A DNA stretch of 64,000 bases from Sphaerisporangium sp039871875. Lineage in GTDB: Bacteria; Actinomycetota; Actinomycetes; Streptosporangiales; Streptosporangiaceae. The stretch spans positions 38,940 through 102,939 of the forward strand of contig NZ_JBDPMD010000032.1 of assembly GCF_039871875.1 (NCBI RefSeq). Reading direction: 5' to 3'. This document shows positions 8,548-17,117 of the stretch, one piece after another. The notes below the pieces were generated by a model. That model was not told the origin of the DNA. It saw only the letters and a program-made list of their open reading frames with translations, and ran no database searches. The number at the start of each line of letters is the position of its first letter. The stretch's first letter is position 1. The translations under genes were made by a program, and so were the position numbers.

Positions 8548-8625
8548 GGCTTCCCGGTTCGCCGCGGAAAGCGGGGCGGGAATCGTCGGACGAACCCTCG
8601 TTTATGCGTACGGAGGAAGCAGGGC

Positions 8626-8631
8626 TAGCAT
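8626..8631 (+). promoter_or_regulatory. Leaderless-type -10 (TAGCAT) for pepA
   Basis: The hexamer ends 8 nt before the GTG at 8640. A GGAGG at 8612 is too far away to serve as its ribosome site. Confidence 0.4.
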
Positions 8632-8639
8632 CGGCCTAC

Positions 8640-10136
8640 GTGACGACAGTGCGACTTAACGCGCCTGACCCGAGGTCGGTGGAGTCCGACGCCCTCGTGA
8701 TCGGCATCCACAGTTCCCCAGACGGCCCGCGTCCCGCCTCAGGGGCGGAGAGCATCGACGACGCCATCGCGGGCGGGCTCACCGCCACACTCGGCGCCCT
8801 CGGCTTCAGCGGCAAGGCGGGAGAGACCGCCAAGTTCCCGGCGTTCGGCGCCGTGCCGGCAACGGTGATCGTCGCCGTGGGGCTGGGAGACGCCCCTGAG
8901 GACGGCGGATACGACCTGGAGGTGCTGCGCCGGGCCGCCGGCACGGCCGCCAGAGCCCTCGCGGGCACGTCGCGCGCCGCGCTGGCGCTGCCCGCCGCCA
9001 CGGCGGAGCAGGCCGAGGCGGTGGCGCTCGGCGGCCTGCTCGGCGCCTATGTCTTCACCAAGTACCGCACCGGGCAGGACAAGCCCCCGGTCGGCGAGCT
9101 CGCCGTGCTGAGCGACGCCCCGGGCGCGCAGGGTGCGCTCGACCGCGCCGCGACGCTGGCCGAGTCGGTGTCGCTGGTCCGTGACCTGGTCAACACCCCG
9201 CCGTGCGACCTGCCGCCCGCCAGGTTCGCCGAGATCGCCGAGGAGCTCGGCACCAAGTCCGGCCTGACGGTCGACATCCTCGACGAGACCGCACTCAAGA
9301 GCGGCGGCTTCGGCGGCATCGTCGGCGTCGGCCAGGGCTCGGTGAACCCGCCCCGCCTGGTGCGCCTCGGCTACGAGCACCCCGAGGCGTCCGCGCGCGT
9401 GGCGTTCGTCGGCAAGGGCATCACCTTCGACTCCGGCGGCCTATCGCTCAAGCCGTCCGCGTCCATGCCGTGGATGAAGTCCGACATGGGCGGCGCGGGC
9501 GCCGTGCTCGGCGCGCTGCTGGCCGTCGCCAAGCTCGGCCTGCGGGTGAACGCCGTCGGCTACCTGTGCCTGGCCGAGAACATGCCGAGCGGCAGCGCGC
9601 AGCGTCCCTCCGACGTGCTCACCACCTACAGCGGCAAGACCGTCGAGGTCGTCGACACCGACGCCGAGGGCCGCCTGGTGCTGGTGGACGGCATCGCCCG
9701 CGCGGGCGAGGACGACCCGGACGTCATCGTGGACGTCGCCACCCTCACCGGCGCGCAGATCGTCGCGCTCGGCTGGCGCACCTGCGGCGTCATGGCCTCC
9801 GACGAGGAGCTGCGCGCCGACGTCGTGGAGACCGCCGTCGCCCAGGGCGAGGCCGCCTGGGGCATGCCGCTGCCGGACGAGCTGCGCAAGGGCCTGGACT
9901 CCCCGGTCGCCGACATCGCCAACCTCAACCCCGAGCGTTCCGGCAGCATGCTCGCCGCGGGCATCTTCCTGCGCGAGTTCGTGCCCGAGGGCGTGCGCTG
10001 GGCCCACATCGACATGGCGGGCCCCGCGTTCAACAAGGAGGCGCCGCACGGGTACACCCCGAAGGGCGGCACCGGAGTGATCACTCGCACGCTGGTCGCC
10101 CTCGCCGAGCGCCACCAGCCCGCCCGAGAGGCATGA
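8640..10136 (+). CDS. pepA: Leucyl aminopeptidase (M17 family)
   Basis: This 498-residue cytosolic enzyme removes N-terminal amino acids from peptides. The two-metal catalytic core is clear: GKGITFDSGG, KSDMGGAG and the family signature VDTDAEGRLVLVDG, the last near residue 340. The N-terminal domain (about residues 1-170) is the usual variable M17 macrodomain-like region. I selected GTG 8640 because the extra upstream residues are not conserved and a -10 hexamer ends 8 nt before it. Confidence 0.95.
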   Translation: MTTVRLNAPDPRSVESDALVIGIHSSPDGPRPASGAESIDDAIAGGLTATLGALGFSGKAGETAKFPAFGAVPATVIVAVGLGDAPEDGGYDLEVLRRAAGTAARALAGTSRAALALPAATAEQAEAVALGGLLGAYVFTKYRTGQDKPPVGELAVLSDAPGAQGALDRAATLAESVSLVRDLVNTPPCDLPPARFAEIAEELGTKSGLTVDILDETALKSGGFGGIVGVGQGSVNPPRLVRLGYEHPEASARVAFVGKGITFDSGGLSLKPSASMPWMKSDMGGAGAVLGALLAVAKLGLRVNAVGYLCLAENMPSGSAQRPSDVLTTYSGKTVEVVDTDAEGRLVLVDGIARAGEDDPDVIVDVATLTGAQIVALGWRTCGVMASDEELRADVVETAVAQGEAAWGMPLPDELRKGLDSPVADIANLNPERSGSMLAAGIFLREFVPEGVRWAHIDMAGPAFNKEAPHGYTPKGGTGVITRTLVALAERHQPAREA

Positions 10137-10304
10137 TGGGCCGGGGACGCGCCTGCGCGGGCCCCGCGCGTACCGGCGGCCAAGCGCGTCACATGTACGC
10201 GGGACAAGTGAAAAGATGCTGTTGGGCGGGCCGGGAGCGTCGCGGAGGCGACCACGGGCAGGACCCGGCCGTGTGGGCCCACCGATCCGACAAGGAGCTT
10301 TCCA

Positions 10305-11684
10305 GTGGCTGATGGCAGCGGCCCCTTCGACATCGTGGTCCTGGGCGGCGGTAGCGGCGGCTACGCGTGTGCCCTGAGGGCGGCCGAGCTGGGCAAGAAC
10401 GTCGCGCTGATCGAGCGGGACAAGATCGGCGGCACGTGCCTGCACCGGGGGTGCATCCCCACCAAGGCGCTGCTGCACGCCGCCGAGGTGGCCGACGAGA
10501 CGCGTGAGGCCACGACGGTCGGCGTCAAGGCGCGCTTCGAGGGCATCGAGATGTCCGGTGTCCACGCCTTCAAGGACAAGATCGTCAACCGCGCCTGGAA
10601 GGGCGTGCAGGGCCTGCTGAAGAGCAGGAACGTCACGATCTTCGAGGGTGAGGGACGGCTGGCCGGCCCGAACCGCGTCATGGTGGGCGGGCAGGCCGTC
10701 GAAGGCCGCAACATCGTGCTCGCCACGGGGTCGGCGCCGAAGTCGCTGCCGGGCCTGGAGATCGACGGCGAGCGGGTCATCACGAGCGACCACGCGCTGA
10801 AGCTGGACCGGGTGCCGTCCTCTGTGGTGGTGCTCGGCGGGGGCGTCATCGGCGTGGAGTTCGCGTCCGTCTGGAAGTCCTTCGGCGCCGAGGTCACGAT
10901 CGTCGAGGCCCTGCCCCACCTGCTGCCCCTCGAGGAGGAGTCCAGCTCGAAGCTGCTGGAGCGGGCGTTCCGCCGCCGCGGCATCAAGTACGAGCTCGGC
11001 ACCCGTTTCGAGGGCGTCAAGACCACCGACACCGGGGTCGTGGTGACCCTGGAGGGCGGCAAGACGCTGGACGCCGAGCTGCTGCTGGTCGCCGTCGGCC
11101 GCGGCGCCGTGCTGTCCGGCTTCGGCTACGAGGAGGCGGGCGTCGCCATCGAGCGCGGCACCGTCGTCGTGGACCAGTACTGCCAGACCAGCGTGCCCGG
11201 CGTGTACGCCGTGGGCGACCTGATCCCCACGCTGCAGCTCGCGCACGCCGGGTTCGCCGAGGGCATCCTGGTCGCCGAGCACATCGCGGGCCTGAACCCC
11301 GTGCCGATCGACTACGACGGGGTGCCCCGCATCACCTACTCCGACCCCGAGGTCGCCTCCGTGGGCATCACCTCGGCCGTCGCCAGGGAGCGCGGCCACG
11401 AGGTCACCGAGCTGGTGTACGACCTCGGCGGCAACCCCAAGAGCCAGATCATCGGCACGCAGGGCGCCGTCAAGATCATCGCCCAGAAGGACGGCCCGGT
11501 TCTGGGTGTCCACATGGTGGGCAAGCGCATGGGCGAGCTCGTCACCGAGGGCCAGCTCATCTACAACTGGGAAGCCCTGCCCACCGAGGTGGCGCAACTC
11601 ATCCACGCTCACCCGACCCAGTCCGAAGCCGTCGGCGAGGCGATGCTCGCGCTGGCCGGCAAGCCGCTGCACGTCCACAACTGA
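10305..11684 (+). CDS. lpdA: Dihydrolipoyl dehydrogenase (E3)
   Basis: This 459-residue flavoprotein has the FAD-binding VVLGGGSGGYACALRAAELG, the redox disulfide in GGTCLHRGCIPTKAL, an NAD-binding GGGVIGVEFASVW and the C-terminal His-Glu pair in HAHPTQSE. It reoxidises the dihydrolipoyl group of 2-oxoacid dehydrogenase E2 proteins. The E2 gene follows 32 bp downstream and lipB/lipA lie 3.5 kb away, so the lipoate-using and lipoate-making genes are clustered. An AAGGAG site precedes the GTG start. No E1 gene is in the window. Confidence 0.95.
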   Translation: MADGSGPFDIVVLGGGSGGYACALRAAELGKNVALIERDKIGGTCLHRGCIPTKALLHAAEVADETREATTVGVKARFEGIEMSGVHAFKDKIVNRAWKGVQGLLKSRNVTIFEGEGRLAGPNRVMVGGQAVEGRNIVLATGSAPKSLPGLEIDGERVITSDHALKLDRVPSSVVVLGGGVIGVEFASVWKSFGAEVTIVEALPHLLPLEEESSSKLLERAFRRRGIKYELGTRFEGVKTTDTGVVVTLEGGKTLDAELLLVAVGRGAVLSGFGYEEAGVAIERGTVVVDQYCQTSVPGVYAVGDLIPTLQLAHAGFAEGILVAEHIAGLNPVPIDYDGVPRITYSDPEVASVGITSAVARERGHEVTELVYDLGGNPKSQIIGTQGAVKIIAQKDGPVLGVHMVGKRMGELVTEGQLIYNWEALPTEVAQLIHAHPTQSEAVGEAMLALAGKPLHVHN

Positions 11685-11716
11685 AGCCCTCACAAGGAAG
11701 CGCGAGAGAAGAAATC

Positions 11717-13174
11717 ATGCCGGTTTCCGTAACCATGCCCCAGCTCGGCGAGAGCGTGACCGAGGGCACCGTCACCCGCTGGCTGAAGAAGGAAGGGGAC
11801 CACGTCGAGACCGACGAGCCGTTGCTCGAGGTCTCCACCGACAAGGTCGACACCGAGATCCCCTCGCCGTCCAGCGGGGTGCTCACCAAGATCGTCGTCG
11901 CGGAGGACGAGACGGTCGAGGTGGGCTCCGAGCTCGCCGTCATCGACGGTGAGGGCGGCGCCGCCGCCGCGCCCGAGCAGCCGAAGCCCGAGCCCGAGCC
12001 CGAGCCGCAGCCCGAGCCCGAGCAGCCGAAGGCCGCGCAGGCCGCCCCGGCGTCGTCGATCCCGCAGCCGCCCGCGCCGGCTCCTCAGCCCGCGCCGCAG
12101 CCGGCTCCTCAGCCCGCGCCGCAGCAGGCCCCGCAGCCTCAGCAGCAGGCGCCGCAGGCGCCGGCCCCGCAGGCCGCCCCTGCTCCGGCCGCGCCGTCCA
12201 CCGGCGAGAGCCCGTACGTCACGCCGCTGGTGCGCAAGCTCGCCGGCGAGCACGGCGTGGACCTCGACTCGCTGAACGGCACCGGTGTCGGCGGGCGCAT
12301 CCGCAAGCAGGACGTGCTGGAGGCCGCCAGGCAGCAGCGCGAGCGCAACGCCCAGGCCCAGGCCGCCCAGGCCCCGGCGGCGCAGGCCGCCCCGGCCCCC
12401 GCCCCGCAGGCGGCGGCCCCGGCTCCCGAGCCGGTGCAGGCGGACACCACGCTGCGCGGGCGCACCGAGAAGATGTCGCGCATGCGGCAGACCATCGCCA
12501 AGCGCACGATGGAGTCGCTGCAGAGCTCGGCCCAGCTCACCACGGTCGTCGAGGCGGACGTCACCAAGATCGCGCGGCTGCGCGACCGGGTCAAGGCGGA
12601 CTTCCAGCGCCGCGAGGGCGTGAAGCTCACCTTCATGCCGTTCTTCGCGCTGGCCACCGTCGAGGCACTCAAGCAGCACCCCAAGCTCAACGCGGTGATC
12701 AACAGCGAGACCAACGAGGTCACCTACTTCGACCACGAGCACCTGGCGTTCGCGGTCGACGCCGAGCGCGGCCTCGCGTCCGCGGTCATCAAGGACGCCG
12801 GCGACCTCAACCTCGCCGGCCTGGCCCGCAAGATCACCGACCTCGCCGAGCGCACCCGCACCAACAAGGTGAGCCCCGACGAGCTGTCAGGCGGCACCTT
12901 CACCCTGACCAACACCGGCAGCCGCGGCGCGCTGTTCGACACCCCGATCATCAACCAGCCCCAGGTGGCGATCCTCGGCACCGGCTCGGTCGTCAAGCGC
13001 CCCGTGGTGCTCGACACCCCCGAGGGCGAGGTCATCGCCGTCCGCTCCATGGTCTACCTGGCCCTGACCTATGACCACCGCCTGGTGGACGGCGCCGACG
13101 CCGCCCGCTTCCTGACGACGGTCAAGCGCCGCCTGGAGGACGGCCGCTTCGAAAGCCAGCTCGGCCTGGGCTGA
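11717..13174 (+). CDS. sucB: 2-oxoglutarate dehydrogenase-type E2, dihydrolipoyllysine acyltransferase
   Basis: The 485-residue protein has one lipoyl domain (about residues 1-80, modified Lys in STDKVDTE), a Pro/Ala/Glu/Gln-rich linker (about 80-165), an E3-binding domain (YVTPLVRKLAGEHGVDL, about 170-205), a second Pro/Ala/Gln linker, and the acyltransferase domain ending with the catalytic YDHRLVDGADA. The single lipoyl domain and similarity to actinobacterial SucB favour the 2-oxoglutarate complex, but a pyruvate or shared role is possible. LpdA is encoded just upstream. A 13-bp terminator stem follows. Confidence 0.9.
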   Translation: MPVSVTMPQLGESVTEGTVTRWLKKEGDHVETDEPLLEVSTDKVDTEIPSPSSGVLTKIVVAEDETVEVGSELAVIDGEGGAAAAPEQPKPEPEPEPQPEPEQPKAAQAAPASSIPQPPAPAPQPAPQPAPQPAPQQAPQPQQQAPQAPAPQAAPAPAAPSTGESPYVTPLVRKLAGEHGVDLDSLNGTGVGGRIRKQDVLEAARQQRERNAQAQAAQAPAAQAAPAPAPQAAAPAPEPVQADTTLRGRTEKMSRMRQTIAKRTMESLQSSAQLTTVVEADVTKIARLRDRVKADFQRREGVKLTFMPFFALATVEALKQHPKLNAVINSETNEVTYFDHEHLAFAVDAERGLASAVIKDAGDLNLAGLARKITDLAERTRTNKVSPDELSGGTFTLTNTGSRGALFDTPIINQPQVAILGTGSVVKRPVVLDTPEGEVIAVRSMVYLALTYDHRLVDGADAARFLTTVKRRLEDGRFESQLGLG

Positions 13175-13188
13175 CCCGCGACACCCCG

Positions 13189-13221
13189 ACGGCCGGACCG
13201 GACACTCCCCGGTCCGGCCGT
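13189..13221 (+). terminator. Terminator-like hairpin after sucB
   Basis: A perfect 13-bp G/C-rich stem with a 7-nt loop begins 15 nt after the sucB stop. There is no clear U-tract, as is common in actinomycetes. Confidence 0.65.
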
Positions 13222-13328
13222 CCGGCTGTCCGGCCCACCGCGCGCCGGAGCCGGCGCGGACGGGTGCGGGCTCGGCAGGTGTGCGCGACACATGGCGCCC
13301 GGGGCGCCGTCATCCCGGGTGATCCGCA

Positions 13329-13334
13329 TAGGGT
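13329..13334 (+). promoter_or_regulatory. Leaderless-type -10 (TAGGGT) for the epimerase
   Basis: The hexamer ends 7 nt before the ATG at 13342. Confidence 0.5.
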
Positions 13335-13341
13335 GATCGGC

Positions 13342-14328
13342 ATGAGCGTCGTCGTCACGGGATCGTCCGGGCTCCTCGGTACGGCGCTGGTCCGCGCGCT
13401 GCGCGACCAGGGGCGTACCGTCGTCAGGCTGGTGCGCAGGCCGCCCGCGGGGGCGGACGAGGCGTTCTGGGACCCGCGGGCGGGGGTGCTGGAGCCAGAG
13501 GCGCTTGAGGGTGCCGAGGCGGTGGTGCACCTGGCGGGGGCCGGGATCGCGGACCGGCGGTGGAGCGACGCCTACCGGCGGGAGCTGCTGTCCAGCCGGG
13601 TGGAGTCCACGCGGCTGCTCGCCACCACCATCGCCGGTCTCGGCCGGCCGCCTGGGGTGCTGCTCTCCGGGTCGGCCATGGGCGTCTACGGCGACACCGG
13701 CGACCGCGCGGTGGACGAGACCACCGAGCCGCCGGTGGGGCCGTCCACAGAAGCAGGCACGTCGCCGCGGGGATCCGGCGCGGCACCCGCGCCGCCCGCG
13801 AGGCCGTCGCCCGATTCCCCCGGCCAGTGGCTCGCGGGGCTCGCGCGGGCGTGGGAGGCGGAGACGGCGCCCGCAGCCGAGGCGGGCGTGCGGGTCGTGA
13901 CGCTGCGGACCGGGCATGTGCTCACCCGCGAGGGAGGCTTCCTCGGCAGGCTGCTCCCGCTGTTCCGGCTGGGTCTCGGCGCTCCGCTGGGATCCGGGCG
14001 GCAGTACACCTCGTGGATCACGATGGACGACTGGCTGGGGGCCGTGGAGCACCTCTTGGCCGGCGCGGCGGCGGGGGCCGCCGGGCCGGTGAACCTGACC
14101 GCGCCGGAGCCTGTGACCAACGCGGAGTTCACCAAGGCGCTCGGCCGCGCGCTGGGCCGTCCCACCCTGCCGGTGGCCGTGCCGCCGTTCGCCCTGCGGG
14201 CCGCGCTCGGCCCCCTGGCGGACGAAGGGGTGCTGATCGGCCAGCGTGTGCTGCCGGCCCGCCTGCTGGAGATGGGGTACCGGTTCCGTCATCCCCTCAT
14301 CGACGAGGCCCTGGCCGCCATACTCTAG
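13342..14328 (+). CDS. TIGR01777-family (SDR39U1) NAD(P)-dependent epimerase
   Basis: This 328-residue extended short-chain dehydrogenase has the nucleotide-binding GSSGLLGTALVRAL at the N-terminus, VVHLAGAGIADRRW, a GSAMGVYGDTGDRAVDE region, GLGAPLGSGRQYTSWITMDD and the C-terminal ARLLEMGYRFRHP typical of TIGR01777 proteins. The true substrate of this widespread family is unknown. A Pro/Ala/Ser-rich stretch of about 30 residues (about 133-163) sits where relatives are shorter and is probably a disordered loop. The ATG follows a -10 hexamer by 7 nt. Confidence 0.88.
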   Translation: MSVVVTGSSGLLGTALVRALRDQGRTVVRLVRRPPAGADEAFWDPRAGVLEPEALEGAEAVVHLAGAGIADRRWSDAYRRELLSSRVESTRLLATTIAGLGRPPGVLLSGSAMGVYGDTGDRAVDETTEPPVGPSTEAGTSPRGSGAAPAPPARPSPDSPGQWLAGLARAWEAETAPAAEAGVRVVTLRTGHVLTREGGFLGRLLPLFRLGLGAPLGSGRQYTSWITMDDWLGAVEHLLAGAAAGAAGPVNLTAPEPVTNAEFTKALGRALGRPTLPVAVPPFALRAALGPLADEGVLIGQRVLPARLLEMGYRFRHPLIDEALAAIL

Positions 14329-14405
14329 TGTGCCGTTCCGGAAACGGGAGGCCCGGTGACCCATGGTGGGGCTTCTCGCCCCACGATGCGGCATCAGGAG
14401 AGATC

Positions 14406-15143
14406 ATGCGACGGTCCGGCCAGTCCCACATCCTCGCCATCGGCGGCGGTTCGTTCCGCCAGACCCGGCGCTTGGGGGTGGTCGAGGCGTCCGGCCTGCT
14501 GCGCTACGCCCTCGACCTCACCGGTCAGGACCGCCCGAAGCTCGGCCTGGTCGCCACGGCGATGGGGGACGACGCGCCGTGGCTGCTCAAGATGTACGGC
14601 GCGTTCCGATCATGGGACGTCGAGGTCAGCCACCTGACGGTGTTCCCCATGCCGAACGTCGAGGACCCCCGCGAGTGGATCCTGGACCAGGACGTCATCT
14701 ACGTCAGCGGCGGCAGCGTCGCCAACCTCGTGGCGCTGTGGCGGCTGCACGGGCTGGACGAGGCGTTCGAGGAGGCCTGGCGGTCCGGCGTCGTGTTGTC
14801 CGGCCAGAGCGCGGGCGCGTTGTGCTGGCACGTCGGCGGCAACACCGACTCCTTCGGCCCGGACCTGCGGGTGTGGGCGGAGGGGCTCGCCTTCCTGCCG
14901 TTCTCCTGCGGCGTGCACTACAACTCCGAGCCGCAGCGCCGCCGCCTGCTGCAGGCCTCGGTCGCCTCCGGCGAGCTGCCCGAGGGGTACGCCGCCGACG
15001 AGGGCGTGGGCCTGCACTACGTGGGACAGGAGTTCATCCAGGCCGTCACCGTGGACCCCGCCGGCTCCGCCTACCGGCTGGAGCGCGACGGCGAGGGGCG
15101 CGTCAAGGAGTTCCGTGTGGAGCCTCGCCTGCTCACCCCGTGA
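14406..15143 (+). CDS. Peptidase E-like protein (S51 family)
   Basis: The 245-residue product shows the class I glutamine-amidotransferase-like fold of peptidase E. The nucleophilic serine lies in LSGQSAGALCW (near residue 139), preceded by IYVSGGSVANLVALW. S51 enzymes cleave Asp-X dipeptides or related substrates. The ATG has an AGGAGA ribosome site 4 nt upstream. It ends 20 bp before lipB but shows no obvious functional link to lipoate. Specificity cannot be read from the sequence. Confidence 0.88.
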   Translation: MRRSGQSHILAIGGGSFRQTRRLGVVEASGLLRYALDLTGQDRPKLGLVATAMGDDAPWLLKMYGAFRSWDVEVSHLTVFPMPNVEDPREWILDQDVIYVSGGSVANLVALWRLHGLDEAFEEAWRSGVVLSGQSAGALCWHVGGNTDSFGPDLRVWAEGLAFLPFSCGVHYNSEPQRRRLLQASVASGELPEGYAADEGVGLHYVGQEFIQAVTVDPAGSAYRLERDGEGRVKEFRVEPRLLTP

Positions 15144-15151
15144 CCTCGCGT

Positions 15152-15157
15152 TAGGCT
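15152..15157 (+). promoter_or_regulatory. Leaderless-type -10 (TAGGCT) for lipB
   Basis: The hexamer lies between the peptidase E stop and the lipB GTG and ends 6 nt before that start. Confidence 0.5.
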
Positions 15158-15163
15158 GACCCC

Positions 15164-15883
15164 GTGAGCGAGCGCGGGAACCACGGCAGCACCACGGGCA
15201 TCGGGCGGCTCGCACTCGTCCGGATGGGCGTCGACGTCCCGTACGAACAGGCGTGGGCGCTCCAGCGTGACGTGCACGCCCGCCGGGTGGCGGGCGCCAT
15301 CCCCGACACCTGCCTGCTGCTGGAGCACGCCCCGGTGTACACCGCGGGCAAGCGCACCCGTCCCGAGGAGCGGCCGTCCGACGGCACCCCGGTGATCGAC
15401 GTTGACCGCGGCGGCAAGATCACCTGGCACGGTCCGGGGCAGCTCGTCGGGTACCCGATCGTGCGGCTCACCGAGGCGCTGGACGTCGTGGTCTACGTCC
15501 GGCTGCTGGAGGAGGCGCTGATCAAGGTGTGCGCCGACTTCGGGGTGGTGTCCGGGCGGGTCGAGGGCCGCAGCGGCGTGTGGGTGGCGGGCGACCCCGC
15601 GCACGGGCTGCCCGACCGCGCGCTCGCCGCGATCGGCATCAGGGTGTCGCGCGGGGCCACCATGCACGGCTTCGCGCTCAACTGCGTCAACGACCCCGGC
15701 TGGTTCAACCGCATCGTCCCGTGCGGCATCCCCGACGCCGGCGTCACGTCCCTGTCGGCCGAGACGGGGCGGCGCATCACGGTGGACGAGGTGCTGCCGT
15801 TCGCGGAGAAGCGGCTCGCCGAGGCGCTCGGCGCGGAAGGCGTCGACGTCCAGGAGGAAGACCTGTTGTCGGGCCGGGTCTGA
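15164..15883 (+). CDS. lipB: Octanoyltransferase LipB, apparently lacking the catalytic lysine
   Basis: This 239-residue enzyme moves octanoate from acyl carrier protein to lipoyl domains such as SucB. Family motifs are clear: RGGKITWHGPGQLVGYPI, GRSGVWV, HGFALN and the thiol-bearing PCGIPDAGVTS. In known LipB proteins the second catalytic residue is a Lys in a segment like R-K-I/V-A-A-I-G. Here the matching segment reads DRALAAIGIRV, with Ala in the Lys position. Other conserved parts are intact, so this is either a true variant or a sequence error. lipA follows 65 bp downstream. Confidence 0.92.
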   Translation: MSERGNHGSTTGIGRLALVRMGVDVPYEQAWALQRDVHARRVAGAIPDTCLLLEHAPVYTAGKRTRPEERPSDGTPVIDVDRGGKITWHGPGQLVGYPIVRLTEALDVVVYVRLLEEALIKVCADFGVVSGRVEGRSGVWVAGDPAHGLPDRALAAIGIRVSRGATMHGFALNCVNDPGWFNRIVPCGIPDAGVTSLSAETGRRITVDEVLPFAEKRLAEALGAEGVDVQEEDLLSGRV

Positions 15884-15935
15884 CCAGGGGTGGCGTCGAC
15901 GCGGGCCGGGGTCATCGCGGCCGGGCGGGCGGACG

Positions 15936-15941
15936 TAAGCT
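15936..15941 (+). promoter_or_regulatory. Leaderless-type -10 (TAAGCT) for lipA
   Basis: The hexamer ends 7 nt before the GTG at 15949, with no ribosome site in between. Confidence 0.5.
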
Positions 15942-15948
15942 GGACGGC

Positions 15949-16878
15949 GTGACAGTTGCTCCTGAAGGCCGAAAGCTCCTCCGTCTGGAGGTGCGCAACA
16001 GCCAGACCCCCATCGAGCGCAAGCCCCCGTGGATCAAGACACGGTTGCACAACGGGCCCACCTTCAACGAGATCAGATCCCTCGTCAAGGACCAGGGCCT
16101 GCACACCGTGTGCCAGGAGGCCGGCTGTCCCAACATCTCCGAGTGCTGGGAGGACCGCGAGGCGACGTTCCTCATCGGCGGCGACCAGTGCACGCGGCGG
16201 TGCGACTTCTGCCAGATCGACACCGGCAAGCCCGCCGAGTACGACACCGACGAGCCGCGCCGGGTCGCCGAGTCCGTCATGCAGATGGGCCTGCGGTACG
16301 CCACGGTCACCGGGGTGGCGCGCGACGACCTGCCCGACGGCGGGGCGTGGCTGTACGCCGAGACCGCGCGGCGCATCCACGCCGACGTCCCCGGGTGCGG
16401 CGTCGAGTTGCTCGTGCCCGACTTCAACGGCAAGCGGGACCAGTTGGAGGAGGTCTTCTCCAGCCGTCCCGAGGTGTTCGCGCACAACATCGAGACGGTG
16501 CCGCGCATCTTCAAGAGCATCCGGCCCGCGTTCCGGTACGACCGGTCCCTGGCCGTGATCACGATGGCGCACGAGGCGGGGCTGGTCACCAAGTCCAACC
16601 TCATCCTCGGCATGGGCGAGGAGCCCGAGGAGATCACGCAGGCCATGCGCGACCTCAAGGAGGCCGGCTGCGACCTGCTCACCATCACCCAGTACCTGCG
16701 TCCCACGCCGCGCCACCACCCCGTGGCGCGCTGGGTCAAGCCGGAGGAGTTCGTCTCCCTGCAGGCCGAGGCGGAGGCCATCGGGTTCGCGGGGGTGATG
16801 TCCGGGCCGCTGGTCCGCTCGTCCTACCGCGCCGGGCGCCTGTACAAGCAGGCCATCGAGGCCCGCCAGACCATCTGA
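15949..16878 (+). CDS. lipA: Lipoyl synthase
   Basis: This 309-residue radical SAM enzyme inserts two sulfurs into the octanoyl chain placed by LipB. Both iron-sulfur sites are present: the radical SAM motif CTRRCDFCQ (near residue 83) and the auxiliary-cluster cysteines in CQEAGCPNISEC (near residue 55). The C-terminal GPLVRSSYRAG supplies the serine ligand. It is the last gene of the lipoate group. Part of its 3' end, including the stop codon, is copied in a tandem repeat just downstream. Confidence 0.96.
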   Translation: MTVAPEGRKLLRLEVRNSQTPIERKPPWIKTRLHNGPTFNEIRSLVKDQGLHTVCQEAGCPNISECWEDREATFLIGGDQCTRRCDFCQIDTGKPAEYDTDEPRRVAESVMQMGLRYATVTGVARDDLPDGGAWLYAETARRIHADVPGCGVELLVPDFNGKRDQLEEVFSSRPEVFAHNIETVPRIFKSIRPAFRYDRSLAVITMAHEAGLVTKSNLILGMGEEPEEITQAMRDLKEAGCDLLTITQYLRPTPRHHPVARWVKPEEFVSLQAEAEAIGFAGVMSGPLVRSSYRAGRLYKQAIEARQTI

Positions 16879-16968
16879 CCCGCCTCGCCCCCCGGCGGCG
16901 CCGAAGCCGCCGGACCGTCTGACCCGCCTCGCCTCCCGGCGGCGCCGAGCCCGCCGGACCGTCTGACC
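16869..16968 (+). repeat. 44-bp tandem duplication covering the 3' end of lipA
   Basis: Two 44-bp copies (16869-16912 and 16913-16956) are followed by the first 12 bases of a third. The first copy contains the last lipA codons and stop, so each copy carries an in-frame-looking TGA and a hairpin. Confidence 0.8.
16892..16913 (+). terminator. Terminator-like hairpin after lipA
   Basis: An 8-bp G/C stem with a 6-nt loop begins 14 nt after the lipA stop. A slightly imperfect second copy lies 44 bp on, within the tandem repeat. Confidence 0.5.
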
Positions 16969-17105
16969 ATCGCCTCACGCTCCGGCAGCCGTGCGGGCCG
17001 CCGGGGTGCGGTCCTTTTCCGCGGGCGCCTGTACGGCGGGGGGCCCCGGCCGCCGGGGCGTCGCCGCGCGGCGGGCGGGCGGTCCTTTTCCCCGCTGGGC
17101 ATTTG

Positions 17106-17111
17106 TATCCT
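17106..17111 (+). promoter_or_regulatory. Leaderless-type -10 (TATCCT) for the DUF4191 gene
   Basis: The hexamer ends 6 nt before the ATG at 17118. Confidence 0.5.
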
Positions 17112-17117
17112 TTACCC

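Noticed and set aside
9441..11693. 750-codon minus-strand frame opposite pepA and lpdA
   Set aside because: It is a GC-driven shadow with His/Gln/Asp/Val bias and no domain. Both sense genes are unmistakable.
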